From the NCBI RefSeq assembly GCF_001426945.1, contig NZ_LMFS01000001.1, forward strand, positions 2,221,079 to 2,285,078: 64,000 bases of DNA, in the 5' to 3' direction. The stretch comes from Pseudolabrys sp. Root1462. GTDB taxonomy: Bacteria > Pseudomonadota > Alphaproteobacteria > Rhizobiales > Xanthobacteraceae. The notes beneath the pieces were generated by a model, which was not told where the DNA came from, did not search any database, and saw only the letters and a list, made by a program, of their open reading frames with translations. This document shows positions 18,113 through 26,360 of the stretch, piece after piece (the first letter of the stretch is position 1; every line of letters begins with the position of its first letter). A program made the position numbers and the translations under genes.

Positions 18113-19029
18113 CCCTGACGCTGGAGCAGCTTCGCATCTTCGTCGCCGTCGCCGAGCGCGAGCACGTGACGCAGGCTGCCCGCGCGCTCAACCTGACGCA
18201 GTCGGCCGTGAGCGCCGCGGTCAGCGCCATCGAAGCGCGCCATGGCGTCAAACTGTTCGATCGCGTCGGCCGCCGCATCGAACTCACCGAGGGCGGTCGA
18301 ACATTCCTTACCGAAGCGCGCGCGGTCCTCGCCCGCGCAGCCGCTGCCGAGACCGTGCTGAGCGATCTCGCTGGGCTGAAGCGCGGCGCCGTGACGCTGG
18401 CCGCCAGCCAGACCGTCGCCAGCTACTGGCTGCCCCCTTTGATGGCGCGCTACCGCGCCGAGTTCCCCGGCATCGCGTTGAGACTCACCATCGGTAATAC
18501 CGAAAGCGTCGCGGCGATGGTGCGCGAGGGAGAAGTCGATCTCGGTTTCGTCGAAGGCGAAGTTGAAGATCCGACGCTCGAGGTCAAGCCGGTCGCCGAC
18601 GATCAGCTCATCGTCGTCACCGCCGCCGCCCATGCGCCGCGCCGTCGCGTCCCGCTGGATGCCGCTGACATGAAGGCATTGCGCTGGGTGTTCCGGGAGC
18701 GCGGTTCGGCCACGCGCTCGATCTTCGAGGCTGCGCTGGCGCGTCACGGCATTGAACCGGCGTCTCTGGACGTTATCCTCGAACTGCCGAGCAACGAAGC
18801 CGTCCGCGCCGCGGTCGAGCACGGCGCGGGCGCTGCCGCCCTCTCCCGCCTCGCCGTGGCCGATGCGCTGGCGTCCGGCGCGCTGGTCGCGTTGAACTTC
18901 GCGCTGCCGATGCGGCAATTCTATTTGCTGCGCCACCGCGAACGCTGGGTCAGTCAGGCCGAGCGCGAATTGCTGAAGATGGTCGCCAATAAGCCTAGCC
19001 AAGCGACGCGGCGTACTCGTCCGGCCTGA
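18109..19029 (+). CDS. LysR family regulator (YeiE-like)
   Basis: 306 aa. The N-terminal HTH is complete ([38 protein letters not shown], residues 4-41), followed by a periplasmic-binding-protein-like effector domain with [18 protein letters not shown]. It overlaps the exporter gene by four bases and likely regulates it through the box at 16959-16975. The 3' end overlaps the convergent arsC-like gene by 35 bases. Confidence 0.92.
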   Translation: MTLTLEQLRIFVAVAEREHVTQAARALNLTQSAVSAAVSAIEARHGVKLFDRVGRRIELTEGGRTFLTEARAVLARAAAAETVLSDLAGLKRGAVTLAASQTVASYWLPPLMARYRAEFPGIALRLTIGNTESVAAMVREGEVDLGFVEGEVEDPTLEVKPVADDQLIVVTAAAHAPRRRVPLDAADMKALRWVFRERGSATRSIFEAALARHGIEPASLDVILELPSNEAVRAAVEHGAGAAALSRLAVADALASGALVALNFALPMRQFYLLRHRERWVSQAERELLKMVANKPSQATRRTRPA

Positions 19030-19345
19030 AGCCGACCAGGATCTTGCCGCCGCCGATCTCCAATACCGGACGCTTGATCATCGACGGCTGCGCCATCATC
19101 AGCTTGATCGCCTTCGCTTCGGTCAGTCCTTCCTTGTCCTTGTCGGGCAGCTTCTTGAACGTGGTGCCGGCCTTGTTGAGCAAGGTCTCCCAACCGGCCT
19201 TCTTGGCCCACTTCTCCAGCCTTTCTTTCTCGATACCGGCGGCCTTGTAGTCGTGGAAAGCGTATTCGACGCCCTTCTTCTCCAGATAGGCGCGCGCCTT
19301 CTTCATCGTGTCGCAGTTCTTGATGCCGTAGATGGTGATGAGCAT
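18995..19345 (-). CDS. ArsC/Spx-like (YffB-type) thioredoxin-fold protein
   Basis: 116 aa of the ArsC/Spx family. It has MLITIYGIKNCDTMKKARAYLE with one N-terminal Cys (residue 11) and no CxxC, then VEYAFHDYKAAG and the Arg-Pro motif SMIKRPVLEIGG. This pattern matches the YffB/Spx-like subgroup rather than true arsenate reductases, and no ars genes are near. Start 19345 is the family start; upstream in-frame ATGs give only low-complexity extension. Confidence 0.9.
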   Translation of the reverse strand: MLITIYGIKNCDTMKKARAYLEKKGVEYAFHDYKAAGIEKERLEKWAKKAGWETLLNKAGTTFKKLPDKDKEGLTEAKAIKLMMAQPSMIKRPVLEIGGGKILVGFRPDEYAASLG

Positions 19346-19383
19346 GGCTATCGCCGTCCTGATGATTCCTATCGGCGATAGAT

Positions 19384-20358
19384 TCAGGCGCTTTGCGCAG
19401 CAAGGCAAGGGCCGCGGCCGGCCGGCATCAAACCTGCCTGACGCTGTCCAAGAATCGACAGACGCCCGCACATGGCGGGCGTCTGCGCTCTCGCGACCGG
19501 CGTTGTTACGCCTTGAAGAAAGCCAGCAGATTCCTTGTTGATGACGTCGGCATGGGTCGTCGCCATCCCGTGCGGGAAGCCCTTGTAGGTCTTGAGCTCG
19601 CCCTTCTTAAGCAGCTTGACCGCAAGCAGCGCCGAGTCGGCGATCGGCACGATCTGGTCGTCCTCACCATGCATGACCAAAACCGGCACATCGATCTTCT
19701 TGAGGTCTTCGGTGAAGTCGGTTTCCGAGAAAGCCTTGACGCAGTCGTAATGCGCCTTGGCGCTGCCCATCATGCCCTGCCGCCACCAGTTGTCGATGAC
19801 GCCCTGCGACACCGCGGCGCCCGGACGGTTGAAGCCATAGAACGGGCCGGCGGGAACATCGCGGAAGAATTGCGCGCGGTTGAAGGCAGTCGCGGTGCGG
19901 AAGCCGTCGAAGACTTCGAGCGGCAGGCCACCGGGATTGGCGGCGGTCTTGAGCATGGTCGGCGTCACGGCGCCGAGCAGCGCGGCCTTGGCGACGCGAC
20001 CATTGCCGCCGTATTGCGCGACGTAACGGGCGACCTCGCCACCGCCGGTCGAATGGCCGACATGAATGGCGTTCTTCAGGCCGAGATGGACCGCAAGCGC
20101 ATCGACGTCGGCTGCGTAGGTGTCCATTTCGTTGCCGGTGTCGGTCTGGCTGGAGCGGCCATGGCCGCGGCGGTCATGGGAAATGACACGATAGCCCTGG
20201 AGGACGAAGAACAGCATCTGTGTGTCCCAGTCGTCCGCGGTGAGCGGCCAGCCATGGTGAAAGACGACCGGCTGCGCCGTTTTGGAACCCCAGTCCTTGT
20301 AGAAGATGGTCGCGCCATCCTTGGTGGTGATGGTTCCGCTTCCGTTGGTCTCGCTCAT
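19384..20358 (-). CDS. Alpha/beta hydrolase (chloroperoxidase-like) with frameshifted C-terminus
   Basis: Non-heme haloperoxidase-type alpha/beta hydrolase. Oxyanion-region HHGWPLTADDWD, nucleophile elbow GHSTGG (Ser103), acid HGEDDQ, and His in PHGMATTHAD are all intact. After VINK the frame departs from the family: the expected ending NLLAFFKA plus stop is present one base over, ending at 19506. One extra G:C in the CC at 19533-19534 explains this. As read the protein is 324 aa with a foreign 46-residue tail; frame-restored it is 283 aa. Start 20358 has GGAG at a 6-base spacing. Divergent from an OhrR-like regulator. Confidence 0.88.
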   Translation of the reverse strand: MSETNGSGTITTKDGATIFYKDWGSKTAQPVVFHHGWPLTADDWDTQMLFFVLQGYRVISHDRRGHGRSSQTDTGNEMDTYAADVDALAVHLGLKNAIHVGHSTGGGEVARYVAQYGGNGRVAKAALLGAVTPTMLKTAANPGGLPLEVFDGFRTATAFNRAQFFRDVPAGPFYGFNRPGAAVSQGVIDNWWRQGMMGSAKAHYDCVKAFSETDFTEDLKKIDVPVLVMHGEDDQIVPIADSALLAVKLLKKGELKTYKGFPHGMATTHADVINKESAGFLQGVTTPVARAQTPAMCGRLSILGQRQAGLMPAGRGPCLAAQSA

Positions 20359-20391
20359 CGCAATCTCCACTTTGCTTGCTGCGATATTTGT

Positions 20392-20453
20392 TATCGCGAT
20401 ATATTTCTCTAAATCGCCGGCATCCTGCGGTCAAGATATTATTTATCGCGATA
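20392..20453. promoter_or_regulatory. Twin operators for the OhrR-like regulator
   Basis: TATCGCGATA occurs at 20392-20401 and 20444-20453; the second is embedded in the perfect 12-bp palindrome TTATCGCGATAA. Centres are 52 bp apart, close to five helical turns. They lie in the 175-base divergent region between the hydrolase and the OhrR-like gene, so both genes could be controlled by one regulator. The sequence is AT/CG palindromic but is not the classical OhrR box. Confidence 0.6.
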
Positions 20454-20533
20454 ATCAATTGCGCCTAGCGGGGGCATGCCATACACTGACTGCAATCGGC
20501 CTTTCCGCGCCGTGAAAAGGGAAAACGCCTGCC

Positions 20534-20986
20534 GTGCACAGTCCGCTTAGCGAACACATCTGCTTTACGCTTTACGCCACCAGTATGACGATCACGCGAA
20601 CCTATAAGCCGATGCTCGACGACCTGGGCATCACCTACCCGCAATATCTCATGCTGACGGCACTGGCCGAAAACAACGGCATGACGATCGGCGCCATCGC
20701 CGCCCGGCTCGGACTGGAATCGAGCACCGTGACGCCGCCGGTCAAGCGGCTTGAACAGGCGGGCTTCGTCCAGCGAAAGCGCAGCACAGCCGATGAGCGA
20801 CAGGTCACCGTGCATTTGACCTCCGCCGGCCGCTCGCTGCTGACCAAGTGCAAATGCCTCGGCGACGCTCTGCTGGAGAACAGCGGCATGAGCGAAGCCC
20901 AACTCGCGGGCCTCAACCGCCAGATCCAGAAATTCCATCGGGCGCTGAGCGACCAGCTCAACGCCGGTACCGGCGCCAAACATTAA
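20534..20986 (+). CDS. OhrR-like MarR family regulator
   Basis: 150 aa winged-helix MarR protein. The N-terminus LSEHICFTLYATS and the LGITYPQYLMLTAL helix match the OhrR group, where the N-terminal Cys (here Cys10) is the peroxide sensor. Two more Cys, 106 and 108, lie where two-Cys OhrR proteins carry a resolving cysteine. The HTH and wing are MTIGAIAARLGLESSTVTPPVKRLEQAGFVQRKRS. It starts with GTG at 20534; the Shine-Dalgarno is weak. Sensing of organic peroxide is inferred from the Cys. Confidence 0.88.
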   Translation: MHSPLSEHICFTLYATSMTITRTYKPMLDDLGITYPQYLMLTALAENNGMTIGAIAARLGLESSTVTPPVKRLEQAGFVQRKRSTADERQVTVHLTSAGRSLLTKCKCLGDALLENSGMSEAQLAGLNRQIQKFHRALSDQLNAGTGAKH

Positions 20987-20999
20987 CGCACGGGCCCGA

Positions 21000-21266
21000 T
21001 CACCGCCGCTGAACCAGCCGCAGCCATGGCGCGGCGTGAAACACGCTCATCAGCCCGTACATCATCGCCATGCCATCGAGCGGCGATGAGCCCTGCGTCG
21101 ACATGCACAGCATGTCGCTTGGCCCGCCGGACAGTCCGGTCCACAGCGCCATCAGTGCAAAAACCGGCATGGCGGCGAAACCGAGCATCCGGGCGAGGCC
21201 AGGAGCGGCTGAACCGCTCCCGGCATCGTTGCCTGCTTGCATGCGGCTCGAGCGAGCTCGGTGCAT
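21000..21266 (-). CDS. Small two-helix membrane protein
   Basis: 88 aa with two hydrophobic helices (about residues 26-45 and 61-80) and a short basic end (RLVQRR). Core text GLSGGPSDMLCMSTQGSSPLDGMAMMYGLMSVFHAAPWLRL looks like a conserved hypothetical family. ATG 21266 lies 10 bases after the DUF899 stop, with GAAGG upstream, so it is the last gene of the DUF899 unit. Function unknown. Confidence 0.65.
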   Translation of the reverse strand: MHRARSSRMQAGNDAGSGSAAPGLARMLGFAAMPVFALMALWTGLSGGPSDMLCMSTQGSSPLDGMAMMYGLMSVFHAAPWLRLVQRR

Positions 21267-21276
21267 GACGGCACCT

Positions 21277-22023
21277 TCAGGAGTGCGCGGCGCAGCACGA
21301 ACCGGCGGCCTGCTTTGCCGGCTCGTAGCGGTCGTGATGACGCACCCACGCCATGGGGTGCGCCAGGCCATCCTCGTCGCGGCCCTTCGGCGTCAGATCG
21401 AGCATCCGATACGTGCCCATCATCACGTCGACGCCGCGGCCGTAGGTTGAGTATGTATTGAACACCTCGCCGGCGTCGTCCTTGAAGAACGCGCTGACGC
21501 CCGGCAGTTCCTCGCGGCCGTAATGTGAGGTGCCGTAATTATAGGCCTGCGAGCCCCTGGCGGCCTCGTCCGGCGTGAAGCTGACGCCGAAATCGTAGTT
21601 GAAGGTGGTGCCGTGCGACGACAGCCACCTGAACTTCCAGCCCATGCGCCGCTTGAAGCGCACGATCTCGGCATAGGGCGCCCGCGAGATGGCGACGAAG
21701 GTGGTATCGCGGTGCTCGAGATGCGGCAGCATGCCGTCGGTATGGTCGGCCATGTAGGAGCAGCTCTTGCAGCCCTCCTCCGCGCCCGGCGCCAGCATGA
21801 AGTGCTGGACCAGGAGTTGGTGGCGGCCGTCGAACAACTCGGCCAGCGACTGATGGCCGTCCGGGCCCTCGAACACGTAGTCCTTCTCGACCTTCACCCA
21901 AGGCAACTGCCGGCGCAGTTGCGCGACCTGATCGCTGCGCCGCGTCAGGTCCTTTTCGGCGGCGAGAAGATCGCGCCGCGCCTCGAGCCACTTGTCACGT
22001 GTTACAACGGTATGCATCGTCAT
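21277..22023 (-). CDS. DUF899 thioredoxin-like protein, copy A
   Basis: 248 aa. It opens with a coiled helical stretch (WLEARRDLLAAEKDLTRRSDQVAQLRRQLPWVKVEKDYVFEGPDG) typical of DUF899, followed by a thioredoxin-like core with GCKSCSYMADH, a CxxC pair. It ends in a short Cys tail (GSCCAAHS). ATG 22023 has GAAGGA about 8 bases upstream. It is 46 bases downstream of a second DUF899 gene in the same direction. Enzymatic activity is not known for the family; a thiol-redox role is inferred from the fold. Confidence 0.9.
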   Translation of the reverse strand: MTMHTVVTRDKWLEARRDLLAAEKDLTRRSDQVAQLRRQLPWVKVEKDYVFEGPDGHQSLAELFDGRHQLLVQHFMLAPGAEEGCKSCSYMADHTDGMLPHLEHRDTTFVAISRAPYAEIVRFKRRMGWKFRWLSSHGTTFNYDFGVSFTPDEAARGSQAYNYGTSHYGREELPGVSAFFKDDAGEVFNTYSTYGRGVDVMMGTYRMLDLTPKGRDEDGLAHPMAWVRHHDRYEPAKQAAGSCCAAHS

Positions 22024-22069
22024 GGTGTTGTTCCTTCTTCGAACTGCGATTGAACGAAGCGCGTATCGC

Positions 22070-22858
22070 TCAAGCGTCGCGCTTGCGGAAAGCGGCCTCG
22101 CCGGCGTCCGATACGGCGACCCATTTCGGATCCGGCGCGGCGTTCGCGATGTAACTGTCGTTCCAGTTCCACCACTTGTACGGCCGCTCCTGCGGGCAGC
22201 CATCCGGCGAGTCTTCCCAGATTTCCTGGCGGCCGAGCGCCGTCATATCGAGATAGCTCCAGACGGTGCCCATGGCCTCGTCGCCGCGGCTGTTGATAAA
22301 ATAAGTGCGGTACACGCGCTCGCCGTCGCGGATGAAGGCGTTATGGCCGTGCCACTGATCGACGCCGAAATCGGCATCGAAGCTGTCGGTGATGGTGTAC
22401 CAGGGCATATCCCAGCCCATGCGCGCCTTGAGACGCGCGATGTCGGCCTGCGGCGCCCGTGATGCATAGGCGAGCGTGGTGTTGCGTGCGTTCAGGTGCG
22501 CGAGGTGGCCGACCTGATCGGCGCCGAGCGAGCAGCCGATGCAGCCATGCTCCGGCCAGCCGTGCACGCCCGGCTCGAAGAAGGCGCGGTAGACGATCAG
22601 CTGACGGCGGCCCTCGAACAGGTCGAGCAGACTCGCCTTCCCGTTCGGCCCCTCGAATACATAAGCCTTGTCCACCGCCATCCACGGCATGCGCCGCCGT
22701 TCGGCGGCAAGCGCGTCGTGGGCGCGCATCATCGCCTTTTCCTTCACCAGCATCTGCTCGCGCGCTGCGGTCCAGTCGTCCGGCGAAACGATCGGCGGCA
22801 TTTTCATGGTAGGCTGCGCCGCTGACGCTTCGTCCCGGGATGATTTTGACGTGTCCAT
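22070..22858 (-). CDS. DUF899 thioredoxin-like protein, copy B
   Basis: 262 aa paralogue of copy A: DDWTAAREQMLVKEKAMMRAHDALAAERRRMPWMAVDKAYVFEGPNG, then GCIGCSLGADQVGHLAHLNARNTTLAYASRAP with the CxxC pair kept. The C-terminal part (YKWWNWNDSY) is more divergent from copy A. ATG 22858 is chosen over 22867 because GGAG sits 9 bases before it but is adjacent to the earlier ATG. First gene of the DUF899 A/B/small membrane protein unit, divergent from the TPR/HTH gene. Confidence 0.9.
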   Translation of the reverse strand: MDTSKSSRDEASAAQPTMKMPPIVSPDDWTAAREQMLVKEKAMMRAHDALAAERRRMPWMAVDKAYVFEGPNGKASLLDLFEGRRQLIVYRAFFEPGVHGWPEHGCIGCSLGADQVGHLAHLNARNTTLAYASRAPQADIARLKARMGWDMPWYTITDSFDADFGVDQWHGHNAFIRDGERVYRTYFINSRGDEAMGTVWSYLDMTALGRQEIWEDSPDGCPQERPYKWWNWNDSYIANAAPDPKWVAVSDAGEAAFRKRDA

Positions 22859-22984
22859 CTTGTGCATCTCCGTTCTGCGGTCGACTTCGGCGTCGGCCGT
22901 TGCCTGTCGTGAGACAAACTTATGGCCGCGCCTGCCTGCGGCGGGAGTGACAAGTGTGTCGGGATTTCAGAGGGACAGAGTTCC

Positions 22985-24205
22985 ATGGATTCGGTGATCA
23001 CCGCGGCGGCCCGCGGCCTCGCTCACGGTGATCCGCTTGGCGCCCTCAACCTCATTGCCCTGCGCGACGATCCGCCAGCGCTGGCGCTGCGGGGCATCGC
23101 GATGGCCCAACTCGGGGATCTCGACCGCGCCAAGCTGCTGCTGAGGCGCGCGGCGCGCGGCTTCGGCCCCAAGGAGGCGCTCGCCCGAGCACGCTGCATC
23201 GTCGCCGAGGCCGAGATCGCGCTGGTGTCTCGCGACCTCGACGGCTCGGCGAAAGCGCTCGAGGCCTCGCGAACAACACTCGAGCGCCATGGCGATCGCG
23301 TCAATGCCGCGCATGCGCGTCATCTCGCTATCCGGCGCTTCATCCTCATCGGCTGCATCGACGAGGCCGAGAAACTGCTGGCGGGTTTCGATCCGGCGCC
23401 ATTGCCGCCGGCGCTGCGCGCGGCGCACGAACTGGCGATCGGCGGCATTGCTCTGCGCCGCTTGCGCACCGAGCGCGCCCGCGAGGCTTTGGCCGAGGCG
23501 GCGCGCGCCGCGCAACAGGCCGGCATCGCCTCGCTGGTGGCCGAGGTTGAGAAAGCGGCTGAGATGCTCACCACGCCGGCGGCGCGGCTCATCGCGCGCG
23601 GCACGGAAAAGTCACTACTCCTTGCAGATGTCGAGGCCCTCCTCGCCTCCAAGGCGCTCGTGATCGACGCCTGTCGCCACGCGATCTCCATGGCCGGCGA
23701 TACGATCTCGCTGGAGACGCGGCCGGTGCTGTTCGCGCTCGCGCGCACTCTGGCCGAAGCCTTTCCCGGCGACGCCTCGCGTGAAGCGTTGCTGACGCGG
23801 GCATTTCGCGCCCGTCACGCCGACGACTCGCATCGCGCAAGGCTGCGCGTCGAAATCGGCCGCTTGCGCAAGGTGCTGGCAGACATTGCCGAGATCGAGG
23901 CGACTTCAAATGGCTTTGCCCTGAAACCGCGCCGCGGCCGCGACGTCGCCGTTCTGGCGCCGCCGAGCGACGAAGCGCATGCCACCGTACTCGCGCTGCT
24001 CGGCGACGGCGAAGCCTGGTCGAGTTCGGCTTTGGCGCTCGCGCTCGGCGTCAACCAACGGACAGTGCAGCGCGCGCTCGACGACTTGCTGGCCGCCAGC
24101 AAAGTGCAGCCAATCGGTCACGGTCGTGCGCGACGCTGGATGGCCCCGCCCTTGCCGGGTTTCCCGACAAGCTTGTTACTCACGGCCGCGTTGCCCGCTG
24201 GCTAG
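22985..24205 (+). CDS. TPR-like protein with C-terminal helix-turn-helix
   Basis: 406 aa, not assigned to a named family. Residues 1-300 are helical Ala/Leu/Arg-rich repeats of TPR type (GIAMAQLGDLDRAKLLLRRAARGFG is one unit). The C-terminus, about 335-395, reads as a winged helix (AWSSSALALALGVNQRTVQRALDDLLAASKVQPIGHGRARRWM). This suggests a DNA-binding regulator with a helical sensing domain. Start 22985 has GAGGG upstream. Divergent from the DUF899 unit and followed by a propeller gene 38 bases on, it may regulate either. Confidence 0.75.
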   Translation: MDSVITAAARGLAHGDPLGALNLIALRDDPPALALRGIAMAQLGDLDRAKLLLRRAARGFGPKEALARARCIVAEAEIALVSRDLDGSAKALEASRTTLERHGDRVNAAHARHLAIRRFILIGCIDEAEKLLAGFDPAPLPPALRAAHELAIGGIALRRLRTERAREALAEAARAAQQAGIASLVAEVEKAAEMLTTPAARLIARGTEKSLLLADVEALLASKALVIDACRHAISMAGDTISLETRPVLFALARTLAEAFPGDASREALLTRAFRARHADDSHRARLRVEIGRLRKVLADIAEIEATSNGFALKPRRGRDVAVLAPPSDEAHATVLALLGDGEAWSSSALALALGVNQRTVQRALDDLLAASKVQPIGHGRARRWMAPPLPGFPTSLLLTAALPAG

Positions 24206-24243
24206 CCTGCGACCATCAGGCAAAGCAAACAAGGAACAGTCTC

Positions 24244-24873
24244 ATGAAACGCTCGGCAGCCAATATCGCCCACGAATATGGTCCGTTTCCGGACGTCGAA
24301 CGCGTCAACGGCGTCAGCTATGACGGCAGCCATATCTGGGTCGCGGTCGGCGACACGCTCAACGCGGTCGATCCCGACACCGGCGCCACGGTGCGCAAGC
24401 TCAATGTCCCCGCGCATGCCGGCACCGCCTTCGACGGCCAGTATCTATTCCAGATCTCCGGCGATCGCATTCAGAAGGTCGATCCCGACAGCGGCAAGGT
24501 CATCGCCAGCATTCCGACGCCGGACGGCGGTGCTGCCGGCATGGCTTGGGCGGAAGGTTCGCTCTGGGTCGGTCAGCATCGCAACCGCAAGATCCATCAG
24601 GTCGATCCGAACACCGGCGCAGTCCTGCGCACGATCGAATCGAACCGCTTCGTCACCGGCGTCACCTGGCTCGGCGACGAGCTGTGGCACGCGACCTGGG
24701 AAGACGATAAGAGCGACCTGCGCCGCGTCGATCCTAAATCCGGCGAAGTCCTCGAACAGGTCAACATGCCGGACGGTCTCGTCGTCTCCGGTCTGGAGTC
24801 GAACGGCCGCGACGCGTTTTTCTGCGGCGGCGGCGGCAGCGCCAAGGTGCGCGTCGTGACGCGCCCGCGATAG
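24244..24873 (+). CDS. Vgb/YncE-like beta-propeller protein
   Basis: 209 aa with four or five repeats of the form (D)G..IWV...D.L..VDP.TG.. , the pattern of Vgb/NHL-type propellers: SYDGSHIWVAVGDTLNAVDPDTGA, SGDRIQKVDPDSGK, HRNRKIHQVDPNTGA, DLRRVDPKSGE. No signal peptide is seen, and it is short for a full propeller, so it may dimerise or be a small-molecule binding protein. Probably cotranscribed with the TPR/HTH gene. No catalytic His of virginiamycin lyase can be confirmed. Confidence 0.8.
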   Translation: MKRSAANIAHEYGPFPDVERVNGVSYDGSHIWVAVGDTLNAVDPDTGATVRKLNVPAHAGTAFDGQYLFQISGDRIQKVDPDSGKVIASIPTPDGGAAGMAWAEGSLWVGQHRNRKIHQVDPNTGAVLRTIESNRFVTGVTWLGDELWHATWEDDKSDLRRVDPKSGEVLEQVNMPDGLVVSGLESNGRDAFFCGGGGSAKVRVVTRPR

Positions 24874-24912
24874 GCAGACAGGCCGCGCCGTTTGAGCGGC
24901 GCGGCCTTTGGT

Positions 24913-25713
24913 TCAGCTGGCTGCGCGGTAGCGCGGCGCAGCGCGCTCATTGGCGAAGTTCGGCAGCATCGCCTGGCGCGCCGCGTTGAACGCCTCCCAC
25001 TGCGCGGCATCAGGCAGCGGCGGAATCGTCACGGTCTCGCGCCGGTCGAAGCCGGCGAGCGCTGCGTCGACCAGTTCGCCGACATCCATTACGCCCGCAA
25101 GCTTGTTGACGTCGCGGCCGGAGCGTTCCCAGATTTCGGTGCGCGTCGCCGCCGGCAGCACCGCCTGCACATAGAGGCCGCGGCTGCCGAGTTCGGCGTT
25201 CAGGCTCTGCGACAAAGTCAGGACGAACGACTTGCTGGCGCTGTAGGCGCCGAGCCCGATCTCCGGTGCGAGGCCAAGCACCGAAGCGATGTTGATAATG
25301 TCGCCCTTCCCTTGCGCCAGGAAACGCTTCACCGCCGCGGCCGCGAGCCGCGTCACCGCGGTAACGTTGACCTTGATCAGCGCTTCCATGATGTCCGGAT
25401 CGCCGTCGGCAAAGCCGCCAGGTGCGGCCATACCTGCATTGTTCACGAGGATGCCGATCGCGGCATCGTCGCGCAGACGCTTTTCGACCTTGGCCAGATC
25501 CGCCGTAACGGAGAGATCGGTCGGCAACACATCGACCTTTACGCCCGTCGCGGTGCGCAGGCGCGTCGCCAGCGCGTTCAGCCGTGCGGCATCACGCGCC
25601 ACCAGCACCAGGTTGTGACCGCGTTTGGCGAAGCGGTCGGCGTAGGTGGCGCCAATGCCCGACGAGGCGCCGGTGATGAGGACGGTCGATTTGGGTTGAA
25701 CAGCTTGAGCCAT
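24913..25713 (-). CDS. SDR family oxidoreductase
   Basis: 266 aa short-chain dehydrogenase: ITGASSGIGATYADRFAKRGHNLVLVARDAARL at the N-terminus, NNAGMA, and catalytic YSASKSF. The sequence resembles the DltE-like/YqjQ group of SDRs (substrate unknown). It is divergent from a TetR gene with a dyad in between, a typical regulator-target pair. Confidence 0.92.
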   Translation of the reverse strand: MAQAVQPKSTVLITGASSGIGATYADRFAKRGHNLVLVARDAARLNALATRLRTATGVKVDVLPTDLSVTADLAKVEKRLRDDAAIGILVNNAGMAAPGGFADGDPDIMEALIKVNVTAVTRLAAAAVKRFLAQGKGDIINIASVLGLAPEIGLGAYSASKSFVLTLSQSLNAELGSRGLYVQAVLPAATRTEIWERSGRDVNKLAGVMDVGELVDAALAGFDRRETVTIPPLPDAAQWEAFNAARQAMLPNFANERAAPRYRAAS

Positions 25714-25728
25714 GACACTATCTCCTAT

Positions 25729-25775
25729 TCATGATCATTGTCATGATTGTTTTTATGATAATCGTACTGTATAAG
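25729..25775. promoter_or_regulatory. TetR operator and promoter between SDR and TetR genes
   Basis: TCATGA-TCATTG-TCATGA (25729-25746) is an 18-bp dyad 16 bases upstream of the SDR start. On the plus strand a -35-like TTGTTT (25747-25752) is followed after 17 bases by TATAAG (25770-25775), serving the TetR gene at 25799. The region is notably AT-rich compared with its surroundings. Confidence 0.5.
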
Positions 25776-25798
25776 TCAAGACCGATGGAGGCGATCAC

Positions 25799-26341
25799 AT
25801 GAAAGTCAGCAAGGAAAAAGTAGCGGAGCACCGCAAGGCCATCCTCGAAGCGGCCGGCGAGCTGTTCCGCGCGCGTGGCTTCGACGATGTCAGTGTTTCC
25901 GACGTCATGAAGGAGGCCGGCCTGACGCACGGCGCGTTCTATGGCTACTTCCCGTCGAAAGAGGCGCTGATCGCCGAGGCCGTGTCGGCGGCGCTGGCGC
26001 CCGAACCGGCCAAACCGCGCCGCACGGTCGCTGACTTTGCCGACGCCTATCTCGGCACGCGGCATCGCGATAACCGCGAAGCCTCCTGCATGTTCTCGAG
26101 CCTCGGCACCGAAGCCTCGCGCGGCTCCGATGAATTGCGTCATGCCATGACCCAATCGCTGCGCACCACGCTTGACCGCTTCACTGCTGAAGCCAAGGGC
26201 AAGACGGCCGAGGACAAGCGGCGCAACGCCATTGCCGCCTGGACCTCGATGGTCGGCGCCCTGGTACTCGCCCGCATTGCTGACGACGAGGACCTGTCAC
26301 AGGAGATCTTGCGCGAAGCACGCGCCGCCCTGCCGCTGTGA
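25799..26341 (+). CDS. TetR/AcrR family regulator
   Basis: 180 aa. The N-terminal HTH (KVAEHRKAILEAAGELFRARGFDDVSVSDVMKEAGLTHGAFYGYFPSKEALIAEA) is complete, and the C-terminal helical ligand domain contains the NREASCMFSSLGTEASRG motif typical of the subgroup that controls SDR or detox genes. It has GGAGG upstream. Divergent from the SDR gene, its probable target. Confidence 0.92.
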   Translation: MKVSKEKVAEHRKAILEAAGELFRARGFDDVSVSDVMKEAGLTHGAFYGYFPSKEALIAEAVSAALAPEPAKPRRTVADFADAYLGTRHRDNREASCMFSSLGTEASRGSDELRHAMTQSLRTTLDRFTAEAKGKTAEDKRRNAIAAWTSMVGALVLARIADDEDLSQEILREARAALPL

Positions 26342-26360
26342 GCGGGGTTCAGGCCGAAAA

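Noticed and set aside
18995..19345. Annotation as arsenate reductase
   Set aside because: The single-Cys Spx/YffB-like pattern and the absence of other ars genes do not support arsenate reduction.
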